Origin: Phoronis australis
Taxonomy: Eukaryota; Phoronida; Phoronidae
DNA length: 64,000 bases
Assembly: GCA_002633005.1 (NCBI GenBank)
Contig: NMRA01000072.1
Coordinates: 1,043,957-1,107,956 of the forward strand
Direction: 5' to 3'
Each line of letters starts with the position of its first letter. The first letter of the stretch is position 1. This document shows, piece after piece, positions 44,031-59,000 of the stretch. Made by a program: the position numbers and the translations under genes. The notes under the pieces were generated by a model. That model saw only the letters and a program-made list of their open reading frames with translations. It did not search any database and was not told the DNA's origin.

Positions 44031-47000
44031 CTGAAAAACATAGATTATAATATCAAATAAGTGCTCTGCAACAAATCATGTAAAAACACCAAGTTCAGAT
44101 GCTTCCAAAGATGTGCAAAACCATGAGACAACCAGTTTCCAGGAAATGTAATAAAATAACCAGTCCCCAGTCTGTTATTTGTAATTTATCTTAATTTTGT
44201 CTTAAGATCGAAAAATTGATGGATGGAAATTTTGGTATAAGTAGACATATTGGAAAGAATCATATTCTGAACACAATGCCCACTTTATGTCTTTTGTCAA
44301 AAGTTTGCTAATTTTCCCGTATAGTTCATCTGACAATTTGTCCAAAACATAATTGTAGACGGTCTGGTACACACTGTACCAGACATGTCTGGTACACACT
44401 GTACCAGACATGTCTGGTACACAGTGTACCAGACATACCAGACATGTCTGGTACACAGTGTACCAGACATGTACAAGTTGCACAGGTGGCTCCATTCCAT
44501 TGATCAACTGTAACCATTTCAATGGTTTATCAATATATAGTTAAACCAAGCTCAGGAGCAAGAGACCTGACTTTAGGCTCTAACAGTGTGCCCCAGTGTG
44601 CCCCATGACTCTGAGTAAAGGAAGTGGACACTTTTCCCACTAGACCACACTGCCTCCTCAAATTCTCCAACTCAACCCTTTGTCATATAGTCAAATAAAT
44701 ACAGTGCTCCTCTTGTATCAGTTTACAACAAAAAAGGCCTATAACCAACACACTATACAAGGGAGTCCATTCTAAAACTGACCAATTTTAAAACGTGTGA
44801 CATGCTTTGAGTAAACCTTCAAATTTCATATGGTGTGATTTGTCAATTTCTAGTCAAGTCTTGAGTGACATTAGCTAGGAGTGATTTAAAGCCACCAAAA
44901 TAGTTCAACTCACTTTACATAGATCCTGCTTCTTAGGAATTCATAAGATGTTATGAGAAAATTCAGTGACCAAGCCTCTGTATTTCTCACCACCCCCTTC
45001 ACCACTATCACCCACTACTTCCACTCCTGTCACCCCTACCACTATCATCAACCCCATCATTGCAACCACCACCTCCACTTACTACCATCACTCTCAGCAT
45101 CACCCTCACCCCCAGCCAACAACACCACTACAACCACCCTCGCCACCCCCAACAACTAACACCACTACCACGAACACCCCTCACCCCTACCACTGCCACC
45201 ACCATCACCCACACCACCGCAGTGGCCCCCACGACTACTGCCACCACCATCACCCACACCAAAGCAGTGGCCCCCACGACTACTGCCACCAGCACCACCC
45301 ACTTACTATCTACATCCTGGTCCATCAAGTCATGCCCAGTCTTGAGTATGTCACGTAAACTAACAAAGGCCAGTCCCACATCACAGCACTCTTCATCATC
45401 ACTGTCTTCACTGGGCTCACTCACTATGGTGAAGCAGATCCTACAACACACAACATAACACTAAATACAGTGAGAAGCTACTGAACAGACAAGCAGCTCA
45501 GTTCTCTGAGTAACCTCCAGCAACTTAGACAGTCAGACCTTACAAAAACTGACCCCCTGCAGCTGTTTTGCTTCATGCCTGATCATGTGACTACAACCCC
45601 CAAGTGGTCATTCTCAAAGTTTGCTAAATGAGAAAGCATCAGCTATCATTCAAAAAGCATTAAATCTGCTGCAGACTTCTGTAACTGACAAGATCATCTT
45701 GAGGTCCCATGCAAAAACACTTCGAATCAGAATGATCATTTCATATTTCTGTAGATAACCTAAGTTTACGAGTTAGAACACCAGTGAACAAACTTCTTGC
45801 CAATAAATTCTATGCCACTGGACTATGATGAATTCACACAAGATGTTTACTTAGGTCAAAGTTCAAGCATGTAGCACCTCTTTGTTGACATACACACGAT
45901 CTTGAATACCTACCTGCCATCATCAGGGTCGTCAGGTAACAACATGCTCGCCAGGTACTGCCTGTGTTCGTAGTTATTCTCCATGTCCACATGGAACACT
46001 ACAATAACACGTGTCATAAACAGAATGTAGTTCAGAACTCAAGCAAAGAATCATTTACCCAATAAAAGCAAGTTCGTCTTCTATTGAGCCGTCAACTCTT
46101 TTATTTTTCATTTTGTGGGCAACATTTGACAAAGAAGTACAACATAAGATGTGACCATTACCAGCCAGACCATCAATTTCAAGAGGCAAGAAACTCAGTT
46201 CAGATTCACCAAATGCGTTTCACACATCATCACATAACTGCGTTTTTATAACTCATGCGTCTACATAAGCAAAAGAATGCATTTTTTCAAAAAAAACTTT
46301 TGTACCCCATCATTTTTCTCATGTTCAGCATAAAAGGTGCTCACTTATAGCTACACGAGTCTCAATTCGAAAAACATGCATTATTTTGGTTATGTAGATG
46401 CATAATACGTAGGTAAATCAACCTTATGGAGAGCAACATCCGCCTTTTTGGAAGTAAATGCCACAAACAGTTCATGATGGTAAGAGACAGTTTACCGAGA
46501 TGAGCATGCTTTTGAAAATATCAGTAATTATGGATGACCTTTGAGCGAACATTGCTCGTACCTTTCCTGAAGTTGAAAGCGATCTGCGACAGTGGCTTAG
46601 GTTTAGGCAGTGAGAACGGTGTCTCAAGCTCTTCCGCCGGGTAACCAAGGAAACGGTACTCCACAAACAGCTTCTGGATGGCCGGGTTCTGGATGGCCTC
46701 ACAGTGGTCCTCCAGACTTAGGTGAGAAATGATGATGACCACCGTGTCTGACACCTGGTGGTGACAGCAAGAGTTAGCATGTAATGAAAACACACACGCA
46801 TGCATGCACACACACACGCATTATAACATATACATTCAATAAGGGGTATTGAAAGGAAGCAGTTCTTATTACTTATTTGCACAAAAATGCCATAAATGTA
46901 ATTTTCAAAGGCTGACTACCTTGCCTCCAATATCTAATTTTTGTTTAAGAAAGAACAAATTAAGTTAACAGTATACGATAAAGAATTTTACTTTTGTAGA

Positions 47001-50000
47001 AAAAATTGACAACATAAAACTGTGCACTAGGTAAAAAATTACAGTCACAGTAATATTCAAGCCATGAAAAAAATGCTGTTGAATTCAGACATTTTCCCAC
47101 AAAATATGTAATGTGACTTACATTACTACTAAAAGTACAAGTGACTCTTTTCCATTAATGACAGGAACAATAACAACACAAACGTTCTTCAAGCTGATTT
47201 CCTTCAAGAAATTTAAACTGATTTGAAACATATTCAATAGTGATGACATAAAAGCACTTCTCATTCCTATGAATCCAGTAAAGGCAATACTTTGCCTATT
47301 GGACAACTCTACTAACCATGGCAGCTGATGAGAGCCCCCGGGTGGGTGAGGCGACGACCAGCCCCTCAGAATCAGAGTCCTCATCCGGCTCCTCAGTTTT
47401 CTGGGTGGAGTCGGGTATCGTAACATCATCATCGCTATCTGCATTAAGCCAAGGCAATGTTAGTGGTTTGTGCTATTGTTTGTAACACCTTAATGACAAG
47501 TCTGTGTGTTTAGCCAAATATCTACTAAACTATAGAATTAACCAAGGCATGTAAAAGAATTTTCTGGAAGCAAAAAAACCCATAAAATTAGATTTTTGAC
47601 TTTTTACCAATTTGCAATCAATTGGGTCACGTGATCATGTCTTTTTATCAAAGTAACAAAAAAGATAAGATAAATTGATAGAAAAATAACAGTTTTAATA
47701 AGAAGACCAAATTTTGATATAAATGTTCATGGTGAAATCACAGCTGTTACAGATCATCATTTCTTATTATAACGTTCAAGTATTTTCATGAAAATCATAA
47801 AAGACCCATTTCTTAATAGCCCTTCATGTAAACGTGGAAGATCGTGAAAACAATTCCCAGCAACAGTTTGAAGAACAGTGCGTGAACCAAAATATCTCAA
47901 AGTTTCATATGAATCTGATTAGCCATTTCTTAGATATGGCGTTCCAAAGTCAGCCAAATTTGGAATATTTATAGGGTCCTACATAAACCTAACTTAAGAC
48001 TAAGACGCCTCGACAAAGAATTTGCACTAAACAACACAGTGCAGACATTCTCAAGAACTTAGTTGCTCCAAAACAGCCAACTGTTTTATGGAGACTAATA
48101 ACAAATTTGGACAACAAAACACCAACAGTACCTGTTGAAATTTCAAGCCTTGCGATAAAAGTGCGTTAATTACCACGCAATGGGTAGATTTTCACAAATT
48201 TTCAACAATGCAGATTACACACTTGAATGTTTCAGAGAAGAATTTCAAAAAGCTTGTACTAATCATCCTTTATGTAGCAAGATTAATAACCAGTCAAAAC
48301 TAAACCACGCTGAATTCTGAAACTGGCAACAACAATTTCCTACATTGTCATGCCTAGGCTGATGTCCATTGAATACATGTAAACAGCTGTTGCGCGCTAT
48401 GGCAAAAAACCAACAAAAAGAAACAAATCAACAAGAACCTGGGTTGGCACACCTTTCACTCAAAAGAATATAATAAAACAGTAACAGTGGCAACATGGCG
48501 GTGACCGATTTATGGATAGTGAAAATCGATGCATGCGCATCTCAGAGCACAGATTTTGAGATACAGTTTGTCTAATGCAGAATGTGTCACACAGGCGATG
48601 GTATGATCGGTAAGCTGGCAGTTGATTTTGAATGGATACAGCCTGTTTATTCGTATGCATGACAAACTGAAGTTTTGCCTGATTAAGTACAACTAATACC
48701 AAGTGATCTTTACAGATGATATATCTACGTCTACTGACGGTGCTACTAAGGATGAACACTATCCCACAATCCTTTGTATATAAGACGTCTCTTGCTATCC
48801 GTAAAAAGGTCAACGTCAATTCTTACAGTGAACTTGAACAGCTCTTGTCTCACTGACTACTGGCTTGTGAAGGACAACTGTCAGTGAAAGGATAATCAGC
48901 CAATAGAAAAAGATGATTTTTGACCCGATTCATTCACGTGCCTCCACCCACCTACTCACAGATAATCAGGACAAAATGATATGGTTACATAAGGCTCAGG
49001 CTTCCAAATTTGAATGTTTTCACAACAATGGCGCTGTTGACTAGCAACGGGTGAACAGCTCACAGTACAGTTCTGTTAAATGTCATTCTATACACTCCAA
49101 ATCGCATTAACAAAAATGATTCTTCTATATCCCACGAGCTTTATCTGCTTTCTGCCAAGACCAAACCCTACATATTAGTTCACATTGCACATTTTCAAGT
49201 CCTCAGGGTACCGCAGGCACATTGATTTGTCCATCAAAACTTTTGGTCCAAAAGATTTTTTTAATGATAATATTAACATGTCTGAAGGAAATGGAAAATT
49301 ATAACCGACACTGCCAGACAACAACCTTTCACTATGGAACCGTAGAAATGTTTTAAATTAATAATTTATGAGAACAGACATGAGTTTGGACAACATTTCC
49401 CAAACAAGATTTCAAGACATTACCTTCTTCTTCTTCTTCTTCATCTTCCACTTCTTCACCAAAGGTGGTGTCCTCTAGAGGCTAGGCAAGCAAACAAAGA
49501 CAAGATGTGACTATTGTCTTGTGTGTAAAATGACATACCCCAAATGTTTTTAATCACATTTAAACATAGGATTCAGAATTATTAATTCCTTATAAAGGTC
49601 AGAGTATCAACTACATATGACTGAAATGTCATTTGGTGAAAGTAGATTCAATAGCTAAGCCTTTATAGCTGAACTAAAAATGTATTTGCACACACCTAAC
49701 TATGCTAATGTATACACAACAATGCTATTTGATCATCATCTATGTGTGCAGTTGTATTCATTGACAACTTGTAAATGTGACCCACCACCACAAAATGAGT
49801 CTTAAGTCGGGATTTGATATTTTTTAATTGTTATATTTTCTGAAAATACAGTGTTTTCTGATCATTTTGAGGTATGAAACATGTCCCTATCTTCACAAAT
49901 GACCTAGTTATTGCCAATTCTAGTCGGGGAAAGCGAAAATTTAGAGCTTTCAAAAGTCAAGGAAAATGGCCGATAGAGAGTGCCGATAGTGTCTTTAAAA

Positions 50001-53000
50001 TTTCAATAGCAACCTGCAGTTGAATGCTACATTTCAGACTTATTAGTATACACAACAACATAAACAAATAAAACTAATCAAAAATTAGAAAGAATATAGA
50101 CCTTATTATGTAATCTCAGCCAAAAAGGAGTGATGTTCATGTTGGGTTGCTGCAACTGGGTCAATAAATTTCCCACCTAAAGCAGAGAGCGTCTTTGCCT
50201 AAAGTATACAGGGTCAGTCCACTTGTAGCAGGAGGGGTTACCGCAAGTAAAACAAGTAGTTAACTGTATTTTGTAGAAGTTTAATACAATGAAGTCCTGT
50301 AGATTACAAAATACACATTTCTGGTTGATTTTTGTTCAAAATAATTCAAAATTTTACGCTAGTGTGAATAATTTTGAAAAAAATGACAATCACTCATCCC
50401 TATCCAAGTCCACTGACACTGACTGAAGAGCAACCATTTCTTCAACTTCTCACCGAGTGATTCAGCCCTATCGAAGATTGTTCTCTCTTGCAGTAATATT
50501 CAGCTGCTTGCACCCCGATCCACTGGCTTTGCAGATACAAGACATTGTTGTGCGATTAAGCTAATCCGGACTGTTTTCTTCAAGTTCTGTTTGTTCCAAT
50601 CCAACGACTTGGAATCCAACGTAACCGTATTCGCGATGGGTCAATCATGAAACTCATCTGGCGACGAGTTGCTGTCGTCAGACGACTCGTCGCTGTCACG
50701 AAATTCCTCCTTGTCTCAATCAACAAATGTGCTCTTTGATGAGTTCAGTTAATTCTCGCTGATCTTGATACGGCAGTCAGAGGCAAGAGTTAATCACTGA
50801 GATATCAGCTACACGGCGACCAGCCATCTTACTGTCTTGAAAACATGCCGTGACCTCGCGACCCCACAGTTTCACACCCACTTAACTAGTTCTAGCGAAT
50901 GAGGTCAGCGATGCATTGGGTTAAAAGGTCGTTGCTAGCTAAAAGACTGGTGAGTGACACTTCTGTTGAAAATACCCCGAATGCAAAAAGTGAAATAACG
51001 ACTGATGATTGGACGAAAAACTCAAAGAGCTTACTACATGCATAATGAGCAGAGTTTGACCTTTCTGTTGATGTGTTTACGAGCGAATTGGGTCATCGGA
51101 AGACTGAGCAATGAGGACACGAAAACCGGCAAATTTCGATGAAAATTTCACGAGATATGCAGTCGTGGAGAAGGTGATGTTTTTCAAAATGAAATAAATA
51201 AGATTTAAAATGAAGTTTGCTTGTTTTAAAGTATTGTTTTGTGAAGTAGAATGAATAAATAATCATAATCTGCAATAAAAAAATTTGACCTAATTTTAAC
51301 CGATAGCGACTGTTTGCAGTCTGGTCGGGAAATAGAGTTTCCGACTTAAGACTCATTTTGTGATGGTGGGTCACAAATGTGAAAATAAACAATTCTGCCA
51401 ATAGGTGACCTTTGCACTAACGACATACCTTGGGGGCTCACGTAACCCGCATCATGCAGTGTTATTCCCCAACACATCACAATACTCACAATACTACTGG
51501 ACACGGGTGAGTCATTTACGGTGGACCATTTTGACACATAACTCGTTCTCAAAAACATTTGGCAATTTGCAATCTACTTCGTATTCACATCGTCGCTACA
51601 TGTTGTGTTTCTAACTAATTTGACCAAGCAATCATGGAGATAAGGAATTAACATGCAACTTCCACTTGAAAGTAATAAGGAACAGCACAGGAAAGTCGGC
51701 TGCTACTACCTTTGCTGTAGCACCAGCTGTCATGGCAGCTCGAGCCATCTCCGAGGCAACCAGGTCAGCTTCATCTTCGGACTCTTCATCACCAACATCA
51801 TCTGAAGGAAGATTCACAATAAATATTATGAACTTCAGTGTACACATGATGGCTCGACTCACAGAAAGAAGATGAATCACATGAGGCACCACCTTAAAAA
51901 GAATTGGCCAATGGAACATTTGTTCACTGCCAGCTGCTGAATTTCATTAACCAACAACTGGATAGTTCATGTATTACCTCGTCCCTGAAGAAGGAGTATG
52001 AGGAAAGATGACGGATGAGGACAAGAGGAGGGTTGCTATCTATGTACAAATTGTGTGAAAGAAATAAAAAAATTGCATTTAAAGCAGTATGAAGGTTTCT
52101 TTAAGTGTAGATTATAACCACATCATATTATGCAACTGCCAGGTCATTTTAGAGCAACATTTGCAAAGTTGTCACAGTCTTCTGGAACATCAAAACATTA
52201 ATTTAAGAAACGGTAATGTGTGCATAATGGCACAAGTGATGACAAGTGACAACCAGAGGGAAAGAGAGGGGTGAAAAGAGTTAAAACTTTGGAGGAAAGG
52301 TGAAATCTCACAAATTGTGGCACACAATATGGCAGACACCTGACATTTTTTCCATAAAAGCTCTGAAACCATAGCTACCAACAGACAAAAATTGTAGAAA
52401 TTCACAATGTTAGCTCTCCAAAAAGGAAAAATTAGCATTTTTGTCCGACATTGGTGAAAACAGTCACATAAAAAACATCTGATGAGTCTGTGTAACAATG
52501 TGTACTGCACACAGAGTACATTTAAAATTTACAACTTACCGGCCACAATTTCATTAGCATTTTTACTCCGGTTTCCTGTCTTCCCTTTGCTTTTCTTTCC
52601 TGAAAAATACAGCAAGAGACGTTCTCCTATGAGATACCTTAGAACCAGAGTACAATTTACATTGAGACTGTGCCCTTAGAAACAAAAGACAGGAAAGACA
52701 GGGAGAGAGAGACTAACCAGACAAAACTTTTACCAGCATGGCTATAAAAATCACACGAATCATGAGAAAGTATACAAGTATCCAAAAAACAACCCTTCAC
52801 ATCATCAAATGTCCGTCAGACAAGAGACTACAAAGTGATAACTTTACGGTTTGAAAGGGCGTTAAATTTGATGACAATTTCAGACACCAAATGTTACCTC
52901 AAAATTTTTATTACGAAGTGGCAGGTGTTAGTTCCCACCTTGCAGGTAAACATTAGCACCTGCGAACAATACTCAGGTTTTTTAATTAGCCTCACCTGCA

Positions 53001-56000
53001 CAAAAAATGGCTGAATATCAACTGAATTACTGGAGTTTTGTTTGTAAAAATCAAGTGACACTGCAACCTTACATCAAGGTTGTCAACTAGAAGACGATGA
53101 ACATGCAAAGTCAACATGCATTTGTGCATTACAAAACAAATTAACTATCTTGCAACTAGCTTACATTCACTTAATTCAAAGCATTAGCAATAAACCTCTC
53201 CATATAATTTCACCTTATGCTATATTTAATGTTTATCAACCAACTTAGGCCATCATATGTAAGGCAAGTGAACATTGAGTTTCTCAGTTTCACAATTTGT
53301 AACACGGCAATGATGATTTACAAGTTGTGTACCATAGCTAGCATAAAAAAGCCGGAGACAATAAAAACGATGTCGAATTACAAGGCCAAAATCTAGCACA
53401 GCTCAGATTATGGACATTCGCAATCATGGGCCGAATTTAAGCAACTGACGTTTTCCAAAGCTGGTTAGATTTTACATAAACATATAATCAGATCTTATTA
53501 GTACACATTTCTTTAGACTTGTTAGAATTGTGCTGACTAGTAGATCAACATGCCTGCTAAGATCAACACATGCCATTGACATTTTAAGGTTTCTCATATA
53601 ATGGTAAAGGAAATGTGTGCAATGCATTCTGGGACATGCCGTTAACTTACTGCTCTAAACTTCCAGATGGCGTTACTTATGTTAACTAATGACGCACAAC
53701 ATGAGAACAGACAGGGATGTAGCAGACCATTTAAAACCATTACGTAATTAATGTTTTCATAAGACATGCCTTGATTTGTACAGACACTTCATGTTGCAGA
53801 TGGTAACAAGTCTTTCAAAACACATTTATTTACTATTTGAAAAACCTGAAAATATTGGAAAATGATGTACAATGACAGCATGCAAGTTTTACTAGCTCTT
53901 ACTTTCAAAGACGTGGAATTTCTGATATGTTACCCACACCAAACATGGAGTGCATTCAGGCTAGTATCTTGACACCCGGAAAGATCATGCAACGAGTCTG
54001 CCAAATCGTCACGTACAATTACAAATGGAGCGCGTGATCTCCTTCGCTTTCACACCCAAGTAACTAGCATCTCTGAATTCAAACACAGTCCCCGCTACAT
54101 GTACAACCTACACGCACACGTACCTACATGCGAACATACCCACATGTATATGTACGTACCTACATGTACTAACACATACACCTACATACGGACGTACCTA
54201 CATGTAAACCTAACTACATGTACACCTACCCACATGTACACCTTCATGTAGACCTACCTACATGTAAACCTAGCTACATGTACACCTACCTACAAGTACA
54301 CTTACCAACATGCAACCAAAAACGCACTACACAAGACAAACAAACAAACAAGAAAACCACTCTAGTGTCCCGTCCACACACAGCCTACCCTAGAACAACT
54401 TGCACTAGTGCAACGTACCCCACTTTTAAAGGGAGTGTCCACACGCACATATCCGATAATTAGGGTAAGGAGGAAACTGTCGCTATGTGTGTGTGTGTGT
54501 GTGTGTGCGTGCGTGCATGTGTGTGACAATGAACAGCTGATGCAAATACGATGTGTAAAAGAAGACCGGTCTCTATGAAACCATAGCTGATAATTACTTC
54601 ACCTTGCCCCAGGTTTGCGGCCACACAGTGATTAGAGTATAGGAGATAAGTTGCATTTAGTTTAAATAGCATCCACACAACCCTAAAACCTATGACAACT
54701 CGTTCCAGGAGTAATTTGTTCTAAGGGTAAGTCTGTGTACGGATGGCACTGAACACGTCAATCACATGATGCTATGCAAATAGCACAAAGCATGCACAAC
54801 CACTAATTAAAACAGTAAAGGATGCTGTCAATACAATACACGGCACTAAAGTACAGAGTGGACATTAGTTGATGGAGGTCTTAACATACAGCAGAACATC
54901 TCACCGCCAAATATAGACTTTAATGAGAACTTTGACTTTTTCTTATTTGACTGCGGCAACTTGGACTCTTCAGCTAAGGCAAATGTAGCAAACATTGTCA
55001 CTGTGTGAATAACTGTGATTATTTAGCACACGTAGCTGTATCGCTACAAACTGCACAATTATTTTTTTTCAAATAACAAGTTTCGCTAGCCATCAATCTA
55101 AACTGAGAAAGAAAGTATAAACCAATGTCAACACAGAGTCCTGAAAAGTACTCCATTTAGTGAACATCTAGTCAATAATTACACCAACTCCTGTATATGC
55201 GCATATTTACATCTTATTATACACCACAATGCATTTTTCATATAAAGTTTTTTGCACAAAAGTCAAGTATCTCACACGTGTACCTCATTGTGGAAATAAG
55301 CGTGGCATCCCATACTGGCACTATGGCCTAAATATGCGCATATATGGTAATGCTTTCTGGCTTGTACAGATTAACACAAAACAACACCAAATATCACTTA
55401 GTGGTGTTAGAACACCAAACACACATCTATCAACAGTACAGAAGTAATAACTGTTATGTCAAGCTTGTCGTTGCCATCATGGTATTGTGCATAACAAACA
55501 TGCCTCACACTAGTACCTTTCTCTACCACAGTTGCCTTCTTTTTTGAGCCAGTCTTTGATATCTTTTTCTCTTTCGTAATCTCTTCAACAGCTTTCTCAG
55601 ACATTTTTGTGTCATCTTTTGTAGCCTTTCTCGGCTTCACGTCAGGTTTTACTGTCGTGACCCTTTTCTGGGGTTTTGGCGCTTCCAGACTGTTAGTCAG
55701 ACTGCTCTCTAGCGGAGTGATCTCCCCTGTGAAGGGCTCACTCTCACTGATGTCTGAAGTCGGAGTATCATTTGAACCTGTAATGGCGCCACTGGAACGC
55801 TCATATCACCGGTCACAAGACTATCCTCTAATCATATGTAACTAACATCGACGTACACATGCACACCCACTACACCAGAGCCTATAAACCCGCCTCTTGT
55901 CAAAATAATAACTTTTCATTTACACAACTGGGACCTACTAGTATGAAGCAGGTCTCAAATTGTTACTAGTTGGGATTGCAAATTCTGGACTTGGCAAGAA

Positions 56001-59000
56001 CTAACACATTGTTACTACCAGTTCTTCCAAAGACCAGAAATCCCTTTGCAACTAAGAAAGGATCATGTTGACACAAAATTCAAACCATTAATAGTCTACA
56101 GTCCAGTGTCAAGAGAAACAAGCCAAAGAAACATAATTATTATGTTCTGAAAGAATATTTCCAAATCAAAATCGACAAAATGGCAAAGAGGAGCACAGAC
56201 CCAAGACTCACAAGTAGCAAACAATATAACATGAAGTGTCAGTCTTCAAAATGAGAACCCTTGACCACAAGATGTGTTACAACACAAGACACAATATTAA
56301 CATTATGTTAAACAGGTGAGCTGGAGCACGCCACCCACTATGTTAAAACCAACACCCAACAGCTAGGAAGAAAAACCAGGAACAAGCAGGCCAGGGGTGC
56401 GTTCCGTAGACCCAAGACACTTGAGAAGTACATGCGTCAAGAAATCTTTGCTTATGAAACGGAAACAATGACTTCTATCCTACAATTCAACATTCCAACC
56501 TCGTAGACCAATCACTTTTGAATCAGTGGTCACCATTTTGATAGAGTTTACAGGCAATGGAAGACTTTCAAATAGCAATGTGGCGACTGATCACCTGGGA
56601 AAAACCCAAGTTGCCACAAAGTCACCACTGTGAGAATCAGTCATACAATAATTAGTCCGAAATTTGTTTCAAAGTTTGTGATGACTTCTAAACTTTAAAA
56701 CCTTAAATTACAGTTTTCTTACATTATATTTTTGGTTCACAACTGTTCCATTTATTTCATGAAATCGGTGCATTTGCCACCACAGCAGTCAGCACACGTC
56801 AAACACGGGCTTAAATTACAACAAGAGGTAAAGAGATGGAAGCCTGAATTGTTCGGCAAAAATAGGGCAAGATCGATGAAATACGCGCCTCCAGAGTATG
56901 CGATCATCTGCATTCTGTCTTCGTTGGCAAGAGGAATTCAATTAGAGAATAAATGGCACATATTTTTTACCGAGAGAAATTGAAGAGGTACACGTAAATT
57001 TCTTAAAACAGAGTACGGCACTTTCTTTTTTAGTCAATGAATTTGACTTTTTAGTCTACGATTTTGACGTCCGTTTTGGGGACCTCAGATTTCGCTTGGG
57101 GACCTGGGATTTTGGCATAAAGCTAAGTGTCGAGCACTGAACCAGGTGGTGATAAGAGTCACTGGTCCACGTGATGAACCTCCATTACTTTCTGAAAGTC
57201 TCCCATTCTGCTTAATCATAATTTGTCATGAAAGACTATATAAATCCTTATCAACCTTCTTGACTGGTATTATACGATATAAATGGTCGATAAGAATTCA
57301 ATATTAATGACTGATATAACTTTTTAATTCACGGTTTGTCATCAAATACGATAATTTGTAACATTTCTTATCTCCGAGTAATGATAAATGATCAAAAGAG
57401 GTTATATCCATGAACCATGCGATGAATGATGATTCGACAATCACCAGCCTAATATGAATTCACATCAACCAAAATGAAGGTGTATGCTAATAAGCTCCCG
57501 CAACATGACCCCTTTCACTTGCGTGACCTCACATTTTCGTGAAATTCTTGCGTCTACGGAAAGTCCCCATTTCCAGCTGAGTAATCTGCCAAGCATTTCC
57601 CCACATCTCTCTTGCACCATCAGATGTGTTGTAATGGCACAGAAGTCTCCAACACGCCTCACAAGTCTTTTAAGCCGGAGCACACCCATTATTATAAAGT
57701 GCTTTTTCAAGCATTAAGTTAGGGTAAAAATTCCTCAATTTAGGACATATATAATCAATTGCTGTTTACTAAAGCAAAAATCTCACAAATTAAGGACAAA
57801 CAAGTAAAATTTCATTTTTTCATTATTTTCATAAGATATGCAGCACCAATTAAATGCACTGGCTTTTTCAAGCTCCATGTCACACCTAACTTAAATCATT
57901 GTTTTGAAAATTGCGAGCATTCACAACACTGCCTTTGAGAATTGAAAAATCAATAAATTATTTTTGTTGAAAATTGGAGTAATTTTTACAGTATATTAAA
58001 AAAACTTATCAAAAGTTGTCTGATGACAACTACATGATGACAATGAAACCAATTTTTAAAAAAAAATTTTATTCGTAAATACACGAAACCAAACTTACTG
58101 CATATCTATTTTTGCTGACAAACTAAAACTTCTTTTCCCCACTTAAGCATGTCCTAAAAAGATTTTTTACCAAACTTATTGTAGTTAGATCACCTTCACC
58201 CCAGTGGTATCCTTTTATTCAGATTACAAGTGGTTAGAGTATGCCAGACACACGCCACTACCTGGATGAAGCTGTTGTGGAGGAGGCAGGGGCGAAACAG
58301 TCCGACTTGACTGCACAAGTTCATCGGATTGCAGAGTGTCACTTAACTCCCCTGTTTCCATTGTGCCCTCATCATCATCTTGTAATAATGTACAGTATGT
58401 ATACAGTACAGTAGAAACCATAACGTATAAAGTAAAGTAGAAATCATCAATTGCCTTCGAGTGAGAAACAACATTATTTTGTCAGACAAATAATTTGGTG
58501 TTTGCGAAATTAGACAAATGTATGGAATAAACAAGGTCAGAACCAACTCAATTTACTAAATGAATTAAACAGATTTCTTTTAAGTTGACTATACAGCAAA
58601 AATGCGATGTTTAAATTGTTACCTATGGTGACTTGATCAGGGAATTAACATTGCCATGCAAGTTTTTGTGCATTATGACAAGTGAAAAACTCTGGCATTT
58701 GGTTCATTTTCATAGCAATCTTCATAATATTGAGAATTAAGAATTTTGCTATAAATACACTTCCCTATATTTATCCACATCACTTGGGGTCAGTTTCATG
58801 AAAAGTGACTAGAGACTTAAGACAGAAACTTGGTCTTATGCTGCACAAAACTATTTCAGAAAAATAATTAAATCTCTAATCAGAGCAAAAGTGCAAAGTC
58901 TCTGAGAATATAGTTACACATATCTGCGAGGTACTGAGATAATTTCTGCGATTTATTTTTAGACTGCTGTGGTGCGCTCATAATTACTCGGCTAAACTAT

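Noticed and set aside
44202-44522. Minus-strand open frames with repeated VYQTCL-type peptides, and CRISPR-like spacing
   Set aside because: They are translations of the 25-bp palindromic array; units are contiguous with no spacers, so it is neither a gene nor a CRISPR array.
44966-45458. Thr/Pro/His-rich open frames of about 130 codons (plus)
   Set aside because: Low-complexity CCACCA repeats read in several frames; the real coding sequence here is RPGRIP1L exon 15 on the other strand.
48460-48819. 119-codon minus open frame in an RPGRIP1L intron
   Set aside because: No known domain and incompatible with the continuous exon phases on both sides.
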